DNA of 43,622 nt, taken from assembly GCA_015233495.1 (NCBI GenBank), contig JADFXQ010000008.1, positions 5,278-48,899 of the forward strand. The letters run 5' to 3'. The DNA is from Candidatus Omnitrophota bacterium. GTDB taxonomy: Bacteria > Omnitrophota > Gorgyraeia > Zapsychrales > Zapsychraceae. Of this stretch, positions 6,507-15,271 are shown piece by piece (within the stretch, counting starts at the first letter, position 1; each line of letters opens with the position of its first letter). The notes under the pieces are model-generated. The model saw only the letters and a list, made by a program, of their open reading frames with translations, was not told the origin of the DNA and made no database searches. Both the position numbers and the translations under genes were made by a program.

Positions 6507-8075
6507 TTATGGTTTTTCCAGCTGTTCCAACGCCTGTCGCGCGGCCGTCATCCCCGGCGCGATCTTGATAATTTGCCGGTAATCCTGCCGGGCCTTTTCC
6601 CGGTCGCCGATTTTGATATACACGGCCGCCCGATTAAAATAAGCGATCACCAATCCCGGATCAAGCGCCAGGCTAAAAGAAAAATCCGCTAACGCATTTT
6701 GCCATTTTCCCATTTCGTAATATAAATAACCTCGGTTATTATACCCCGCCGGATTAGACGGGTCCAATGCTAAAGCCTGATTAAAGTCGCGCCAAGCCGG
6801 AAAAAATTTACCCCGGCGGCCAAATTCACTCCCGCGGTTGCGGTAGGCTTGAACTTCCCGGGGATATTTTTTTATAACATCGCTCCATAGCGTAATTCCG
6901 TCTTGCCAAACCGTGCAGCGCTGCCACGCCATAACTGCGAAAAGCAGGACTATGCCGCAAGCGCACCAGCGTCTTTTTTTGACTGCCGGTCCTTCGCCGG
7001 CTCCCCAAAACCCGGCGGCAATAAAAAAAAGACCGATATAAGCAACATAAGTATAACGATCGGCCAAAAGCGAGTTGTTCAGGTTGACAAAACCAGCGGT
7101 TAACAATATCAGAGTGTAAAAAAACAATAACCCAAATAAAACAAGCCGCTGCTTCCGGGCCAAATAAAACAAACCCGCGGTTACCGCGATCAAAACAAAA
7201 GGCGCGGCGTAAAATTCCGCTGGATAATAACCGTTAATTTTTTCCGGAAAAGGATAAAAACCCGATAACTGAACCGGAAAAACCGCTTTCCATAAATACG
7301 TCAAAACTGCCATGCTGCCGAAATAAATCTGGTCGATCCCCGGATACGGCGTCGCCAAACCTAGAGGCCGCTGGGCTAAGCCGATCGTGCCGAATATGAC
7401 GGACAAGACAAAAAATGGCGTTTTGATCAGCCAATCCCGGCAGCGTAACCGGCCGTGCCAATAATAATCAAGCAATAAAAGCGCCAGCGGCAAAGTCACC
7501 GCAGCGGGTTTAGATAAAAGCGAACCGATAAAAAGCAAAAAAACCGGCCAAGTCCAGTTTCCCGATTTACCGTCGCGGCTGTGCTGGCTGTAAAAGATCA
7601 AAGCGGCCAAATAAAAAAACGCGTACAGTACGTCTTTGCGCTCGACGATCCAGGCTACAGACTCGACGTGCATCGGATGGACGCCGAATAAAGCCGCGGC
7701 CAACCAAGCGCTAAACATCCGTCCGCGGGTTAAAATCAAAATCAACGCGAAAACCAAAATCGTGTTCGCCGCGTGCAAAAGGAGGTTATGGAAAATGTAA
7801 ACCCCGGCCGCGGCTTTAAAAAAATGATACTCCGCCGCGAAAGAAAGCAAGGTCAACGGATGGTATTGATGATATTGAACCCGCCAGGTGGCGAACATCC
7901 GGCCAACCGCCGGCCAACTGAATTCCTGAACTAACGGATTATTGAGAATGTATTTATTGTCATCCCAATACGTGAATTGATGGGATAAGCAATTGACAAA
8001 AACAATAAAAACCAATATGGCTAACAAACTAGCCAAAAAAAATATTTTCCGTAGTTGGATTACGTCGAAATGCAT
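6507..8075 (-). CDS. TMTC/GT-C-like multi-pass membrane protein with C-terminal TPRs
   Basis: The N-terminal ~375 residues contain about ten predicted membrane helices with GT-C hallmarks: an early acidic pair after the first helix (YWDDNKYI, luminal/periplasmic loop 1) and HPMHVESVAWIVERKDVLYAFFYLA, the signature shared with TMTC O-mannosyltransferases and their bacterial relatives. Residues from about 400 to 522 hold three TPR units (AYRNRGSEFGRRG, GYNNRGYLYYEMGKW, AYFNRAAVYIKIGDR). Bacterial homologs are presumed glycosyltransferases using polyprenyl-linked sugars, but this is not established for this group. The start overlaps the histidine kinase stop by one base (TAATG). Confidence 0.85.
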   Translation of the reverse strand: MHFDVIQLRKIFFLASLLAILVFIVFVNCLSHQFTYWDDNKYILNNPLVQEFSWPAVGRMFATWRVQYHQYHPLTLLSFAAEYHFFKAAAGVYIFHNLLLHAANTILVFALILILTRGRMFSAWLAAALFGVHPMHVESVAWIVERKDVLYAFFYLAALIFYSQHSRDGKSGNWTWPVFLLFIGSLLSKPAAVTLPLALLLLDYYWHGRLRCRDWLIKTPFFVLSVIFGTIGLAQRPLGLATPYPGIDQIYFGSMAVLTYLWKAVFPVQLSGFYPFPEKINGYYPAEFYAAPFVLIAVTAGLFYLARKQRLVLFGLLFFYTLILLTAGFVNLNNSLLADRYTYVAYIGLFFIAAGFWGAGEGPAVKKRRWCACGIVLLFAVMAWQRCTVWQDGITLWSDVIKKYPREVQAYRNRGSEFGRRGKFFPAWRDFNQALALDPSNPAGYNNRGYLYYEMGKWQNALADFSFSLALDPGLVIAYFNRAAVYIKIGDREKARQDYRQIIKIAPGMTAARQALEQLEKP

Positions 8076-9721
8076 TACCCTTCCTCTTTTTGCCGGTCAA
8101 CGGGTATCCGCAAGGTGAAGACCGTCCCTTTTCCAACCTCGCTCTTTACCCCGACGTTGCCTTTATGATTCTCCATAATGCGGTACACAATCGATAAACC
8201 CAAACCCGTTCCCACTCCCACCTCTTTGGTGGTAAAAAACGGATCAAAAATCCGGGGCAGATTTTCCGCGGGAATGCCGTAACCCGTGTCTTCTACCGCA
8301 ACACAACAAAAATTCTCTTCTCGATATGTCTTAATTGTCAATGTCCCGCTCCCCGAAGTGGCCTGAGCCGCGTTGATGAATAGATTGACAAATACCTGGA
8401 CCAATTGCTGCGGATAACACTGCAACGGCTCCAAAACCCCATATTCTTTTCTGACATTCAATTTATGCTGAAATTCATTGCGCACCATATTCAACGCCTC
8501 GTCAATCAAATTATGGATGTCCACCCTGCTGCTTTTTTCCGCGTCCGGCCGGGAAAAAGCCATCAGCGACGAAACGATTTTTTTTACCCGTTCTGCTCCC
8601 TCTTCGGTTTCGGCAATCAATTTCTCCAAATCCGCGATAATGTAATCCAAATCCAACGCGGTCTTCAGCTCCGCCAATTCCGCGGCCGCGCGTGCCGCCG
8701 CCGGATCCGCAAGCCCAGTCAGCTGTTTTTCCACCGCGCAATATTTATCGAGCATCCTGCGGATTTTCGCGATGTACTGGTTCAACGAATACAAATTGCT
8801 GCGGATGAATCCGATCGGGTTATTGATTTCATGCGCCACACCGGCGGCCAATTGCCCGACGGAAGCCATTTTTTCCGCTTGGAGCAATTGTTGATTCGCC
8901 ACCGCCAATTCGACGACCCGCTCGTTCACTTCTTCTTGCAAATGCCGGCGGTGGATTTCCAATTCCTGATCGCGGCGTTCGATCTGCTCCAACATATCAT
9001 TAAAACTGTTTTGCAAAACGCCCAATTCATCCCGAGAGTTCACCGCGGCCCGGCGAGAATAATTTTGATCCTTCGAGACCCGCGCCATCAGAGCGGCTAA
9101 ATCGACAATCGGTTGCACAATAATTTTTTGCAAGCGCGATAAAAACAAAAGCGCCGCTAAAAACGCGGCGCAATGCGCCCAAAAAATCCGGCGCAGCATT
9201 TTCGCGCCTTCTTCATGCGCTTTGCGGTCCGATATGCCGATGACCACATCTCCCAAGACTTCCGTGCCGAAAGAAATCGACATAAATACATCATGTACCG
9301 CGCCTCCCCGGCGCACCTGAATGATAAAATCGGCTAAAGCGCTGTTTTTCGGCAATGCGGCCAAAGCGGCCTGGGCCTCCGGAGTGGAAAAATTGATGCT
9401 CGCGAACATATTGGTAATCAATCGATGGCGGTCGTCATAAATAACGGTATAGACGACATTGGGATCATTGGTGATTTTATTGACGATATTGTCCAATTGC
9501 AGATAATCTTTGTTGAGAATCGGATCCGCGCATAAGTCAGCAATATACCGGCCGATATTTTTCCCATGATTAGTCAATATTTGCCCCATGGACCGCAATT
9601 CATTGGGGATGATCAGCCCGACGGAAATCAATCCCGAAACCCCGAGACTGATAAAGACAATAACCAAAAATTTTAAACGCAAACCCTGCCGGGCCGGTTG
9701 GGGAGGAAAAATTTGATTCAT
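8075..9721 (-). CDS. Sensor histidine kinase, NtrB/PAS-less type with periplasmic sensor
   Basis: Domain order: transmembrane helix at residues 16-38, a periplasmic region of about 145 residues, a second transmembrane helix at about 182-198, HAMP (IVQPIVDLAALMARV), a coiled coil of about 50 residues, then HisKA with the phosphorylated histidine at about H297 (GVAHEINNP). The HATPase domain carries N-box NLFINAAQAT, G1 DTGYGIP, F-box FDPFFTTK and G2 GTGLGLSI. The dimerisation helix region is long, with an inserted coiled coil near residues 330-370. It sits 7 nt after a periplasmic binding protein gene that has no permease partner, which suggests the two sense the same ligand. No response regulator is near. 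Confidence 0.93.
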   Translation of the reverse strand: MNQIFPPQPARQGLRLKFLVIVFISLGVSGLISVGLIIPNELRSMGQILTNHGKNIGRYIADLCADPILNKDYLQLDNIVNKITNDPNVVYTVIYDDRHRLITNMFASINFSTPEAQAALAALPKNSALADFIIQVRRGGAVHDVFMSISFGTEVLGDVVIGISDRKAHEEGAKMLRRIFWAHCAAFLAALLFLSRLQKIIVQPIVDLAALMARVSKDQNYSRRAAVNSRDELGVLQNSFNDMLEQIERRDQELEIHRRHLQEEVNERVVELAVANQQLLQAEKMASVGQLAAGVAHEINNPIGFIRSNLYSLNQYIAKIRRMLDKYCAVEKQLTGLADPAAARAAAELAELKTALDLDYIIADLEKLIAETEEGAERVKKIVSSLMAFSRPDAEKSSRVDIHNLIDEALNMVRNEFQHKLNVRKEYGVLEPLQCYPQQLVQVFVNLFINAAQATSGSGTLTIKTYREENFCCVAVEDTGYGIPAENLPRIFDPFFTTKEVGVGTGLGLSIVYRIMENHKGNVGVKSEVGKGTVFTLRIPVDRQKEEG

Positions 9722-9728
9722 GCCAGCT

Positions 9729-10679
9729 CTATTTTTGGGTTTCGCGGATCAATGATTCCGGGACCGTAATCCCGCAAGCGCGTCCCGTGGCTTGATTAAT
9801 TCTGATTTGAATCTTCTGCGGACGGGCGATCGGAATATCCGCAGGTTTAAGCCCTTTTTGCAGAATTTGCGCGGCTTGTTTAACCGCGACCAGACAAGAA
9901 TCCGCGTTCACCGAGCCCACTGCCAAAAAAACTCCCTCTTGAGCATAATCCAAAACGTGGGTGATCGTCGGAATTCTCAATTTCGTCAACGCCGCGATGA
10001 TCGGACGCGCTTTCATGTCCACCACGCCGCTCCCGGTTAAAAACACCGCCTCCACCCTGCCGGGCAAATAACGGAACATCAAATCCGGATCATCCGCAGC
10101 CAAAAGCGGCACCGGGATGATCGTGATATGCAACGCCCGGCTGTGCGCCAGCAAATTTTTTAAATGGGATTCCGAATTTTTTTCGCCCGGCGTATAAATT
10201 ACCGCCAAATTTTTAACCGGGATGATCTTTTGTAAAAAAACGACCACTTCTTCCACCCCGACATAGACACTGGCTCCGGTCATATTATTGCCCGAACTTT
10301 GCCAGCTGGCGGCAAATCCAGCGTCAACCGGATCGTAAACCGTGCAAAAAACGATCGGGACATCTTTGACTTCTTTCGCTAAGGCCGCCGTGGCTGAGGT
10401 GCCGATCGTAAAAAACAAATCCATTTTTTGCGCGGCGTAATGTTGCGCGACTTTCATCGCCTTGGCTTTATTCCCGTCGGAATATTCCACGCTAACCACT
10501 GTCCCGCCGCTCAACAGACCTTCGGTTTTCAATTGGCTCAAAGTCTTATCCAAGCTGTCCTGAAACCGGCCGTATTTTTGCCAGACTAAAATTCCGATCT
10601 TGCGCTCTGCCGCGGCGGATAAAATTTGCGGCGCGGCCAGCGCCGTAACCAGCAGAAGCATAAACCCTAACCGTTTCAT
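9729..10679 (-). CDS. Periplasmic substrate-binding protein (ABC_sub_bind/TrpX family), without transporter genes
   Basis: The 316-residue protein has a signal peptide (residues 1-22, ending SAA-AER) and the type I periplasmic-binding fold of the ABC_sub_bind family: IGILVWQKYGRFQDSLD, the segment DLFFTIGTSATAALAKEVKDVPIVF, TVYDPVDAGF, NMTGASVYV and the C-terminal ACGITVPESL. Known relatives bind aromatic amino acids or purine-like ligands. No permease or ATPase gene accompanies it, and the next gene is a membrane histidine kinase. A sensing role, feeding ligand occupancy to the kinase, is more likely than transport; this is inference from context. It overlaps the upstream unknown gene by 4 nt (ATGA). 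Confidence 0.88.
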   Translation of the reverse strand: MKRLGFMLLLVTALAAPQILSAAAERKIGILVWQKYGRFQDSLDKTLSQLKTEGLLSGGTVVSVEYSDGNKAKAMKVAQHYAAQKMDLFFTIGTSATAALAKEVKDVPIVFCTVYDPVDAGFAASWQSSGNNMTGASVYVGVEEVVVFLQKIIPVKNLAVIYTPGEKNSESHLKNLLAHSRALHITIIPVPLLAADDPDLMFRYLPGRVEAVFLTGSGVVDMKARPIIAALTKLRIPTITHVLDYAQEGVFLAVGSVNADSCLVAVKQAAQILQKGLKPADIPIARPQKIQIRINQATGRACGITVPESLIRETQK

Positions 10680-11413
10680 TGGCCACCCTCGATCACGCTG
10701 CCCGAGAGCAATTCCCGCACCCCGTTCACATTCTGCACATACACTTCCGGCGGAAATTCAATGCTCTGTTTTGCCTGTTCGACAATCAACTTGCGCAAAA
10801 AGGTCTGCTGCTTATTATCTTGAGCATTATACAACGGATGCGCGCTTAAATCATTAACGAGAACAATCACCGGCTCCCGCGAAAATTCCAGCGGCTTGAG
10901 TATGCGGCTGACTAAAGCGTAAAGAAAACTCGGCTTGTCATTAAATATCTCCACGGCGGTTTTAAAAATGATCTTGCCCCAAGATTCATCCAGCATTTTT
11001 TGCAGCAGGCCATAACAAAGCGAATACCGAATCAACCGCTGTTCGCCGGGTTTAATTTTAAACGAAGCGTTAAAAATCATCTGCGCCAATTCGCTGTCGC
11101 TGAAATTGGTTTTCTCGCGATGGAAATCAAACGTCAAAAGATCAAACTGATAAACCCCGCGCATCCGCGGCGCGGCTTGTTTCATCGACCGGTCCAGCAA
11201 ATCTTTCGCCGAGTCCCATAAAAAATCCTCGTCTTTGCGGATCAGGGTCACGACAAATAACCGGCATTCTTGGCCCTCCCGGACCGCGCTATAGCGCTGG
11301 ACGTTTTCCTGTTGCAGTCCTTGATAATAAATCGCGTCAAACCGCGGCAAATGCTTGAAAAGATCGGAAGCAGGAAAATCAGAATGGATAAGATTGAGCG
11401 GTTGAAAAGCCAT
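10676..11413 (-). CDS. Cytoplasmic protein of unknown function
   Basis: I do not recognise this family. The 245-residue protein has no signal peptide and no membrane segment, and is predicted mixed alpha/beta. Noticeable segments are CRLFVVTLIRKDEDFLWDSA, YQFDLLTFDFHREK, EQRLIRYSLCYGLLQKMLDESW and PVIVLVNDLSAHP, the last resembling a Rossmann-like strand followed by Asp. It starts 3 nt after the transporter gene and ends overlapping the binding-protein start by 4 nt, so it is inside the operon and probably belongs to the same pathway. The start has no strong Shine-Dalgarno, consistent with translational coupling. Confidence 0.6.
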   Translation of the reverse strand: MAFQPLNLIHSDFPASDLFKHLPRFDAIYYQGLQQENVQRYSAVREGQECRLFVVTLIRKDEDFLWDSAKDLLDRSMKQAAPRMRGVYQFDLLTFDFHREKTNFSDSELAQMIFNASFKIKPGEQRLIRYSLCYGLLQKMLDESWGKIIFKTAVEIFNDKPSFLYALVSRILKPLEFSREPVIVLVNDLSAHPLYNAQDNKQQTFLRKLIVEQAKQSIEFPPEVYVQNVNGVRELLSGSVIEGGQ

Positions 11414-11416
11414 GTT

Positions 11417-13393
11417 TTATACCCGAATCGGTAAAATCATGAACGGTATGCCTTGCCCGTAAAACCGGCGCTGCATTTCAAAAACCGTGAAGTTATGCAA
11501 CCAGCGCGTAAAAATGGTTTCATTGACGAAAACCAATTGCCCGCCGAAGAAAACCGCGTTGGGAAATTTTTGAAAAATCTCCGCGCCGAGCTTGTCAATT
11601 TCCGCGATCAAGTCCGTGGCCACATGCGTCACGCCTTCGGCGTAATAACCTTGCCGCCGCATAAACTGGACATAACGGCTGACATCGTGTTTGACCTTTT
11701 CTTCCAAGGCCGATACCTGATGAACGCCTTTAAAATTCCCCGCGTCCAAAATCCCGATCTCGACAAAAACAAAATTCTGAAATTCATTGCCAAAATAACG
11801 AATGACGTTAAACAGGGTGTGCAGTCCCAATCCGTTAAATCCATTGACCATGATCACCGCGGTTTTCGCCCGGGGGTTCAGTTTGATTTCGTTTCCGGCC
11901 GACTCTCTTTCCGACACGGATAAATCCGCAGAATGCACCAAGGTGTCCAAACGTTTTAACAACTTTAAAGTTTCTTTATATTGGCTTTTAATAAAAAAAG
12001 CCAAACCGACTAACGAACCTGTCACGACTAAGGTAATCCAGCCGCCTTCCTCAAATTTGACTACCGTGACCGAAACCAGAATAAACGCGCTCGCCAATAA
12101 ACCCACGCCGTTGATCAAAATTTTACTTTTCCATTTTTTGACGGTTTGGCGCTCTTGCCACCAATGCCGCACCATGCCCAACTGGGAGAAGCAAAACGTG
12201 ATAAATACGTTGATACTGTACAGAATGATTAAAAATTTTACCGACCCCTTGGATAAAATCATTAAAAGTATACTGCCGGCGCCAAACAACAAAATGCCGT
12301 TTTGCGTCACCAGCCGGTCGCTTAACGTCGCGAATTTCGTCGGGAACCAGCGGTCCGCCGCCATATTCGCCAAAACGCTCGGCCCGCCCACAAACCCGGT
12401 CTGCGCGGCGACAAAAAGGATTAAGGCTTCGGATATCAAACTGACCAAAACAAACACGCTTCCCCAATTTCCCCAATTTTTCGCGATGGATTCAAATAAA
12501 ACCGCGTTGAGTGTTTTGCCCGGTACCGCGTGCACGTTATAAAACAGATAAGCCAGCATCAAACCAAAAACCGTAAAAGCCAAAGAAACCGACATATACA
12601 GCATGGTTTTTTTACCGGTTTTGACTTTGGGTTCCCTTAGATTTGATATGCTATTGCTGACCGCTTCAATCCCGGTATAAGTTCCCGCGCCTAAGCTATA
12701 CGCCCGGAAAATCAAAAGCAGCATCCCCCATATTCCCAGAGTATTCGTGGTTGTCGCGACATCCTGAATGGTGGAATGGATCACGGCGGAGGATTGCGAA
12801 ACGTGATGCGAGATCGCGTAAAGAATAATAATCAAATGGGTTAAAACGAATAACAAAAACAAGGGCAAGAGAACTAAAACCGATTCTTTCACGCCGCGGA
12901 TGTTCAAGATAATCAAAAGGCCCAGCGCGCCGACCGCGAACGCTACTTTATATTGGTGCCAATCTAAGGGAAGAAAACTGAATAAGGCATCCGAACCGCT
13001 GGCAATAGAAAGGGTGATCGTTAAAAGATAATCGATAATCAAAGCGCAGCCGGAAACCATGCCGATCCCCGGTGAAAGAAGTTTGCTGGCCACCAAATAC
13101 CCGCCGCCGCCGGAAGGAAAAACTTCAATGATTTGCGAATAACTCGCGCTAATGATAAAAACCGTAAACGCAGTGGCTAAAGCCACAAAAATGCTCAGAT
13201 AGGTATGACCTTGCAAGGCTAAAAAGGCTTCTTCCGGGCCGTAACAGGAAGAAGATAAACCATCCGCGCCCAAACCTACCCAGGCAAAAAAAGCGATGAG
13301 CGATATACTATGAAATACGCCCCGGTCATGCGGGTCTAAAGCCTTGCCAATGACCGCGTCTTTGATTTTTTGAAACCACATAGAAGTTATCAA
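11417..13393 (-). CDS. APC-superfamily transporter, KimA/KUP-like (probable potassium importer)
   Basis: Twelve predicted membrane helices occupy residues 30-480, followed by a cytoplasmic C-terminal domain of about 170 residues. The first helices read LGADGLSSSCYGPEEA (D44 and Y51), SQIIEVFPSGGGGYLV and IIDYLLTITLSIASGSDAL. These match KimA of Bacillus, where the equivalent Asp, Tyr, Thr and Ser line the potassium site. The alternative is a broad-range amino acid permease of the same superfamily. The N-terminus before TM1 (DPHDRG) and the length (658 aa against 607 in KimA) fit the K+ branch better. It is the first gene of the run ending at 5460. An upstream regulatory element such as a c-di-AMP riboswitch was not found. 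Confidence 0.8.
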   Translation of the reverse strand: MITSMWFQKIKDAVIGKALDPHDRGVFHSISLIAFFAWVGLGADGLSSSCYGPEEAFLALQGHTYLSIFVALATAFTVFIISASYSQIIEVFPSGGGGYLVASKLLSPGIGMVSGCALIIDYLLTITLSIASGSDALFSFLPLDWHQYKVAFAVGALGLLIILNIRGVKESVLVLLPLFLLFVLTHLIIILYAISHHVSQSSAVIHSTIQDVATTTNTLGIWGMLLLIFRAYSLGAGTYTGIEAVSNSISNLREPKVKTGKKTMLYMSVSLAFTVFGLMLAYLFYNVHAVPGKTLNAVLFESIAKNWGNWGSVFVLVSLISEALILFVAAQTGFVGGPSVLANMAADRWFPTKFATLSDRLVTQNGILLFGAGSILLMILSKGSVKFLIILYSINVFITFCFSQLGMVRHWWQERQTVKKWKSKILINGVGLLASAFILVSVTVVKFEEGGWITLVVTGSLVGLAFFIKSQYKETLKLLKRLDTLVHSADLSVSERESAGNEIKLNPRAKTAVIMVNGFNGLGLHTLFNVIRYFGNEFQNFVFVEIGILDAGNFKGVHQVSALEEKVKHDVSRYVQFMRRQGYYAEGVTHVATDLIAEIDKLGAEIFQKFPNAVFFGGQLVFVNETIFTRWLHNFTVFEMQRRFYGQGIPFMILPIRV

Positions 13394-13460
13394 TCCCTTT
13401 CGCGACTATTATAGGATATGCCGTCGGCTTTCCTATTGTTTTTTAGGTTCTTTTATAAAT

Positions 13461-13491
13461 AGAAAAGCCAGAGGTATGCTCTGGCTCTTCT
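13461..13491 (-). terminator. Intrinsic terminator after the P-II gene
   Basis: A 13-bp stem with one mismatch, AGAAAAGCCAGAG / CTCTGGCTCTTCT, has a 5-nt loop and lies 35 nt after the P-II stop. The minus-strand transcript has U-rich sequence after it (TTTCTATTTA then TAAAAG), so it is a moderate terminator. Confidence 0.7.
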
Positions 13492-13525
13492 CTATTATCT
13501 TCAAGAATGACTTGCTGTCAATAAT

Positions 13526-13867
13526 CTATCCGATGGCTACCGGTCCCTTCTCTTCAGTCCGGATACGGATACATTCCTGCAGATCCATGACAAAAATCTT
13601 GCCGTCTCCGGTTGAACCGGTTTTCGCGCCTCGGACAATCGCTTGAATCGTCCGGTTTAAAAAACTATCATTCACCGCGATTTCCAAGCGGATCTTCCTT
13701 AACAAGTTGCCGGTTTCTTTCGCGCCGCGGTAAACTTCCGTGATACCCTTTTGCCGGCCATGCCCCAAAACTTCACTGACCGTAATCAAATTCACTTCTT
13801 CCTTATACAATTCCTTTTTCACCTGCTCTAACCGATGCGGTTGAATAATCGCGATAATCAGTTTCAT
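13526..13867 (-). CDS. glnK: P-II nitrogen regulatory protein lacking Tyr-51
   Basis: P-II trimers bind ATP/ADP and 2-oxoglutarate and block AmtB by inserting Arg-47 into the pore. The fold is intact: start MKLIIAIIQPHRLEQV, T-loop GRQKGITEVYRGAKE, B-loop TGSTGDGKIFV and C-terminus RIRTEEKG. Numbering aligns with E. coli GlnB without gaps through residue 51: Y46, R47 and G48 are present, but position 51, the tyrosine uridylylated by GlnD, is glutamate. Classical uridylylation is therefore unlikely. It lies just downstream of amt on the same strand, so 'glnK' is by position; glnB could equally be used. Confidence 0.93.
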   Translation of the reverse strand: MKLIIAIIQPHRLEQVKKELYKEEVNLITVSEVLGHGRQKGITEVYRGAKETGNLLRKIRLEIAVNDSFLNRTIQAIVRGAKTGSTGDGKIFVMDLQECIRIRTEEKGPVAIG

Positions 13868-13902
13868 AATTTTATCCTTTCATTAAAGACACTAGGACGC
13901 TC

Positions 13903-14020
13903 GACACAAGACACAAGTCAAGTCGGTGAAATTCTGAAAATATATAGTTGTGTTTGCCTGGATTTTCATCTTCAAATACAGCTTTCCACCAAAATACTTG
14001 TGTCCTGTGTCTTGTGTCTT
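13903..14020. repeat. Inverted repeat bracketing the amt-glnK intergenic region
   Basis: GACACAAGACACAAGT (13903-13918) is the reverse complement of an imperfect repeat within 13996-14020 (ACTTGTGTC, CTG, TGTCTTGTGTC). About 77 nt lie between the arms. It sits between the amt stop and the glnK start, where a hairpin could tune expression of the second gene. It may also be a small dispersed repetitive palindrome. Confidence 0.65.
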
Positions 14021-14023
14021 AAT

Positions 14024-15250
14024 TTATTCCAATACCGTATATGCTCTTTCCCGATGCTGGGTGATATCCAGCCCCATGAGTTCTTCGGTTTCTTTAACCC
14101 GCATTCCTAAAAAGATGTCTACGAATTTATAAACCAGCGTCGTCACGACAACCGTATACGCTGTAGCGACCAAAATTCCAAATCCTTGAATAAACAATTG
14201 CTTTATATTTCCATAAAACAACCCATCCGCGCCCGCCGGATTAACCGCTTTGGAAGCGAACAATCCGACAGCCAAAGTCCCTAAGATCCCCCCAATGCCA
14301 TGCACGCCAAAGGCATCTAACGAATCATCATAATTGAATTTCGGTTTTAAAATCGCGACTCCGATAAAACAGACGACGCTAGCGCAAAACCCGATGACTA
14401 AAGCGGACATCGGGCTCACATATCCGGCGCAGGGAGTGATTGTAGCCAAACCAGCAATTGAACCGGTGACAATCCCAAAAACCGTGGGTTTGCCGTTCCG
14501 TACCCATTCGAGAATTGCCCAGCTGATTCCTGCTGCCGCAGCTGAAGCATTAGTGGTTACAAACGCATTTACCGCGATGCCGTTCGCGGCCAAGGCGCTG
14601 CCAGCGTTAAATCCAAACCAGCCAAACCATAATAGACCGGTGCCTAATACGACAAACGGCAAATTATGCGGCGCCGGCGTATGCTCCAGCTCTTTGCGCT
14701 TCCCGATAAAAATCGCCGTGAGCAGAGCCGCTATGCCCGCGCTGGTATGCACCACAATCCCGCCGGCAAAATCCAACACGCCCATGGCCTTGAGCCAGCC
14801 GCCGGAACCCCAGACCCAGTGGCACAAAGGCGCGTACACAAAAGTTGACCACAATATAGTGAAAACCAGAAACGCCGAAAATTTTATCCGCTCCGCGAAA
14901 GCGCCGGCGATCAAAGCCGGAGTGATAATCGCGAACATGGCCTGAAATATCATAAACGCCGTGTGCGGAATGGTCGACGAATAATCCGCGAAAGGTTGTG
15001 AACCGACTCCGTTTAATCCCAGCCACTGCAGACCTCCCCAAAATCCGGCCGACGGGCCAAACGCTAAACTATAACCAAACAACATCCACCAGACACTGAG
15101 CAGACATAGGGCCGCGAAACACTGCATCAACACGCTTAAAATATTTTTCCGCCGCACCATCCCCCCGTAAAACAAGGCCAACCCCGGCGTCATCAACATG
15201 ACAAGCGCCGCTGAAAATAACACAAAAACCGTATCCGCGCCATTGACCAT
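14024..15250 (-). CDS. amt: Ammonium transporter Amt
   Basis: Eleven predicted membrane helices are present in a 408-residue Amt/Mep/Rh protein. Family landmarks: MLMTPGLALFYGGMVRRKN in the first helix, MFAIITPALIAGAFAER, the conserved Asp of GVLDFAGG, and the pore twin histidines in GGIVVHTSAG and GVHGIGGILG. The C-terminus GVKETEELMGLDITQHRERAY-type tail (here LGMRVKETEELMGLD) contacts P-II in known complexes. There is no signal peptide, as in many Amt proteins that lack the extra N-terminal helix. It forms a pair with glnK downstream (157 nt) and is preceded by a 170-nt structured leader with an intrinsic terminator. Confidence 0.97.
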   Translation of the reverse strand: MVNGADTVFVLFSAALVMLMTPGLALFYGGMVRRKNILSVLMQCFAALCLLSVWWMLFGYSLAFGPSAGFWGGLQWLGLNGVGSQPFADYSSTIPHTAFMIFQAMFAIITPALIAGAFAERIKFSAFLVFTILWSTFVYAPLCHWVWGSGGWLKAMGVLDFAGGIVVHTSAGIAALLTAIFIGKRKELEHTPAPHNLPFVVLGTGLLWFGWFGFNAGSALAANGIAVNAFVTTNASAAAAGISWAILEWVRNGKPTVFGIVTGSIAGLATITPCAGYVSPMSALVIGFCASVVCFIGVAILKPKFNYDDSLDAFGVHGIGGILGTLAVGLFASKAVNPAGADGLFYGNIKQLFIQGFGILVATAYTVVVTTLVYKFVDIFLGMRVKETEELMGLDITQHRERAYTVLE

Positions 15251-15271
15251 ACCCCATTCTCCTTTTTTGTC

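Noticed and set aside
14334-14945. 203-codon plus-strand frame inside amt
   Set aside because: It is antisense to a well-supported Amt protein, lacks a recognisable domain and has no ribosome site; the same holds for other long antisense frames, such as 11802-12542 and 8405-9100.
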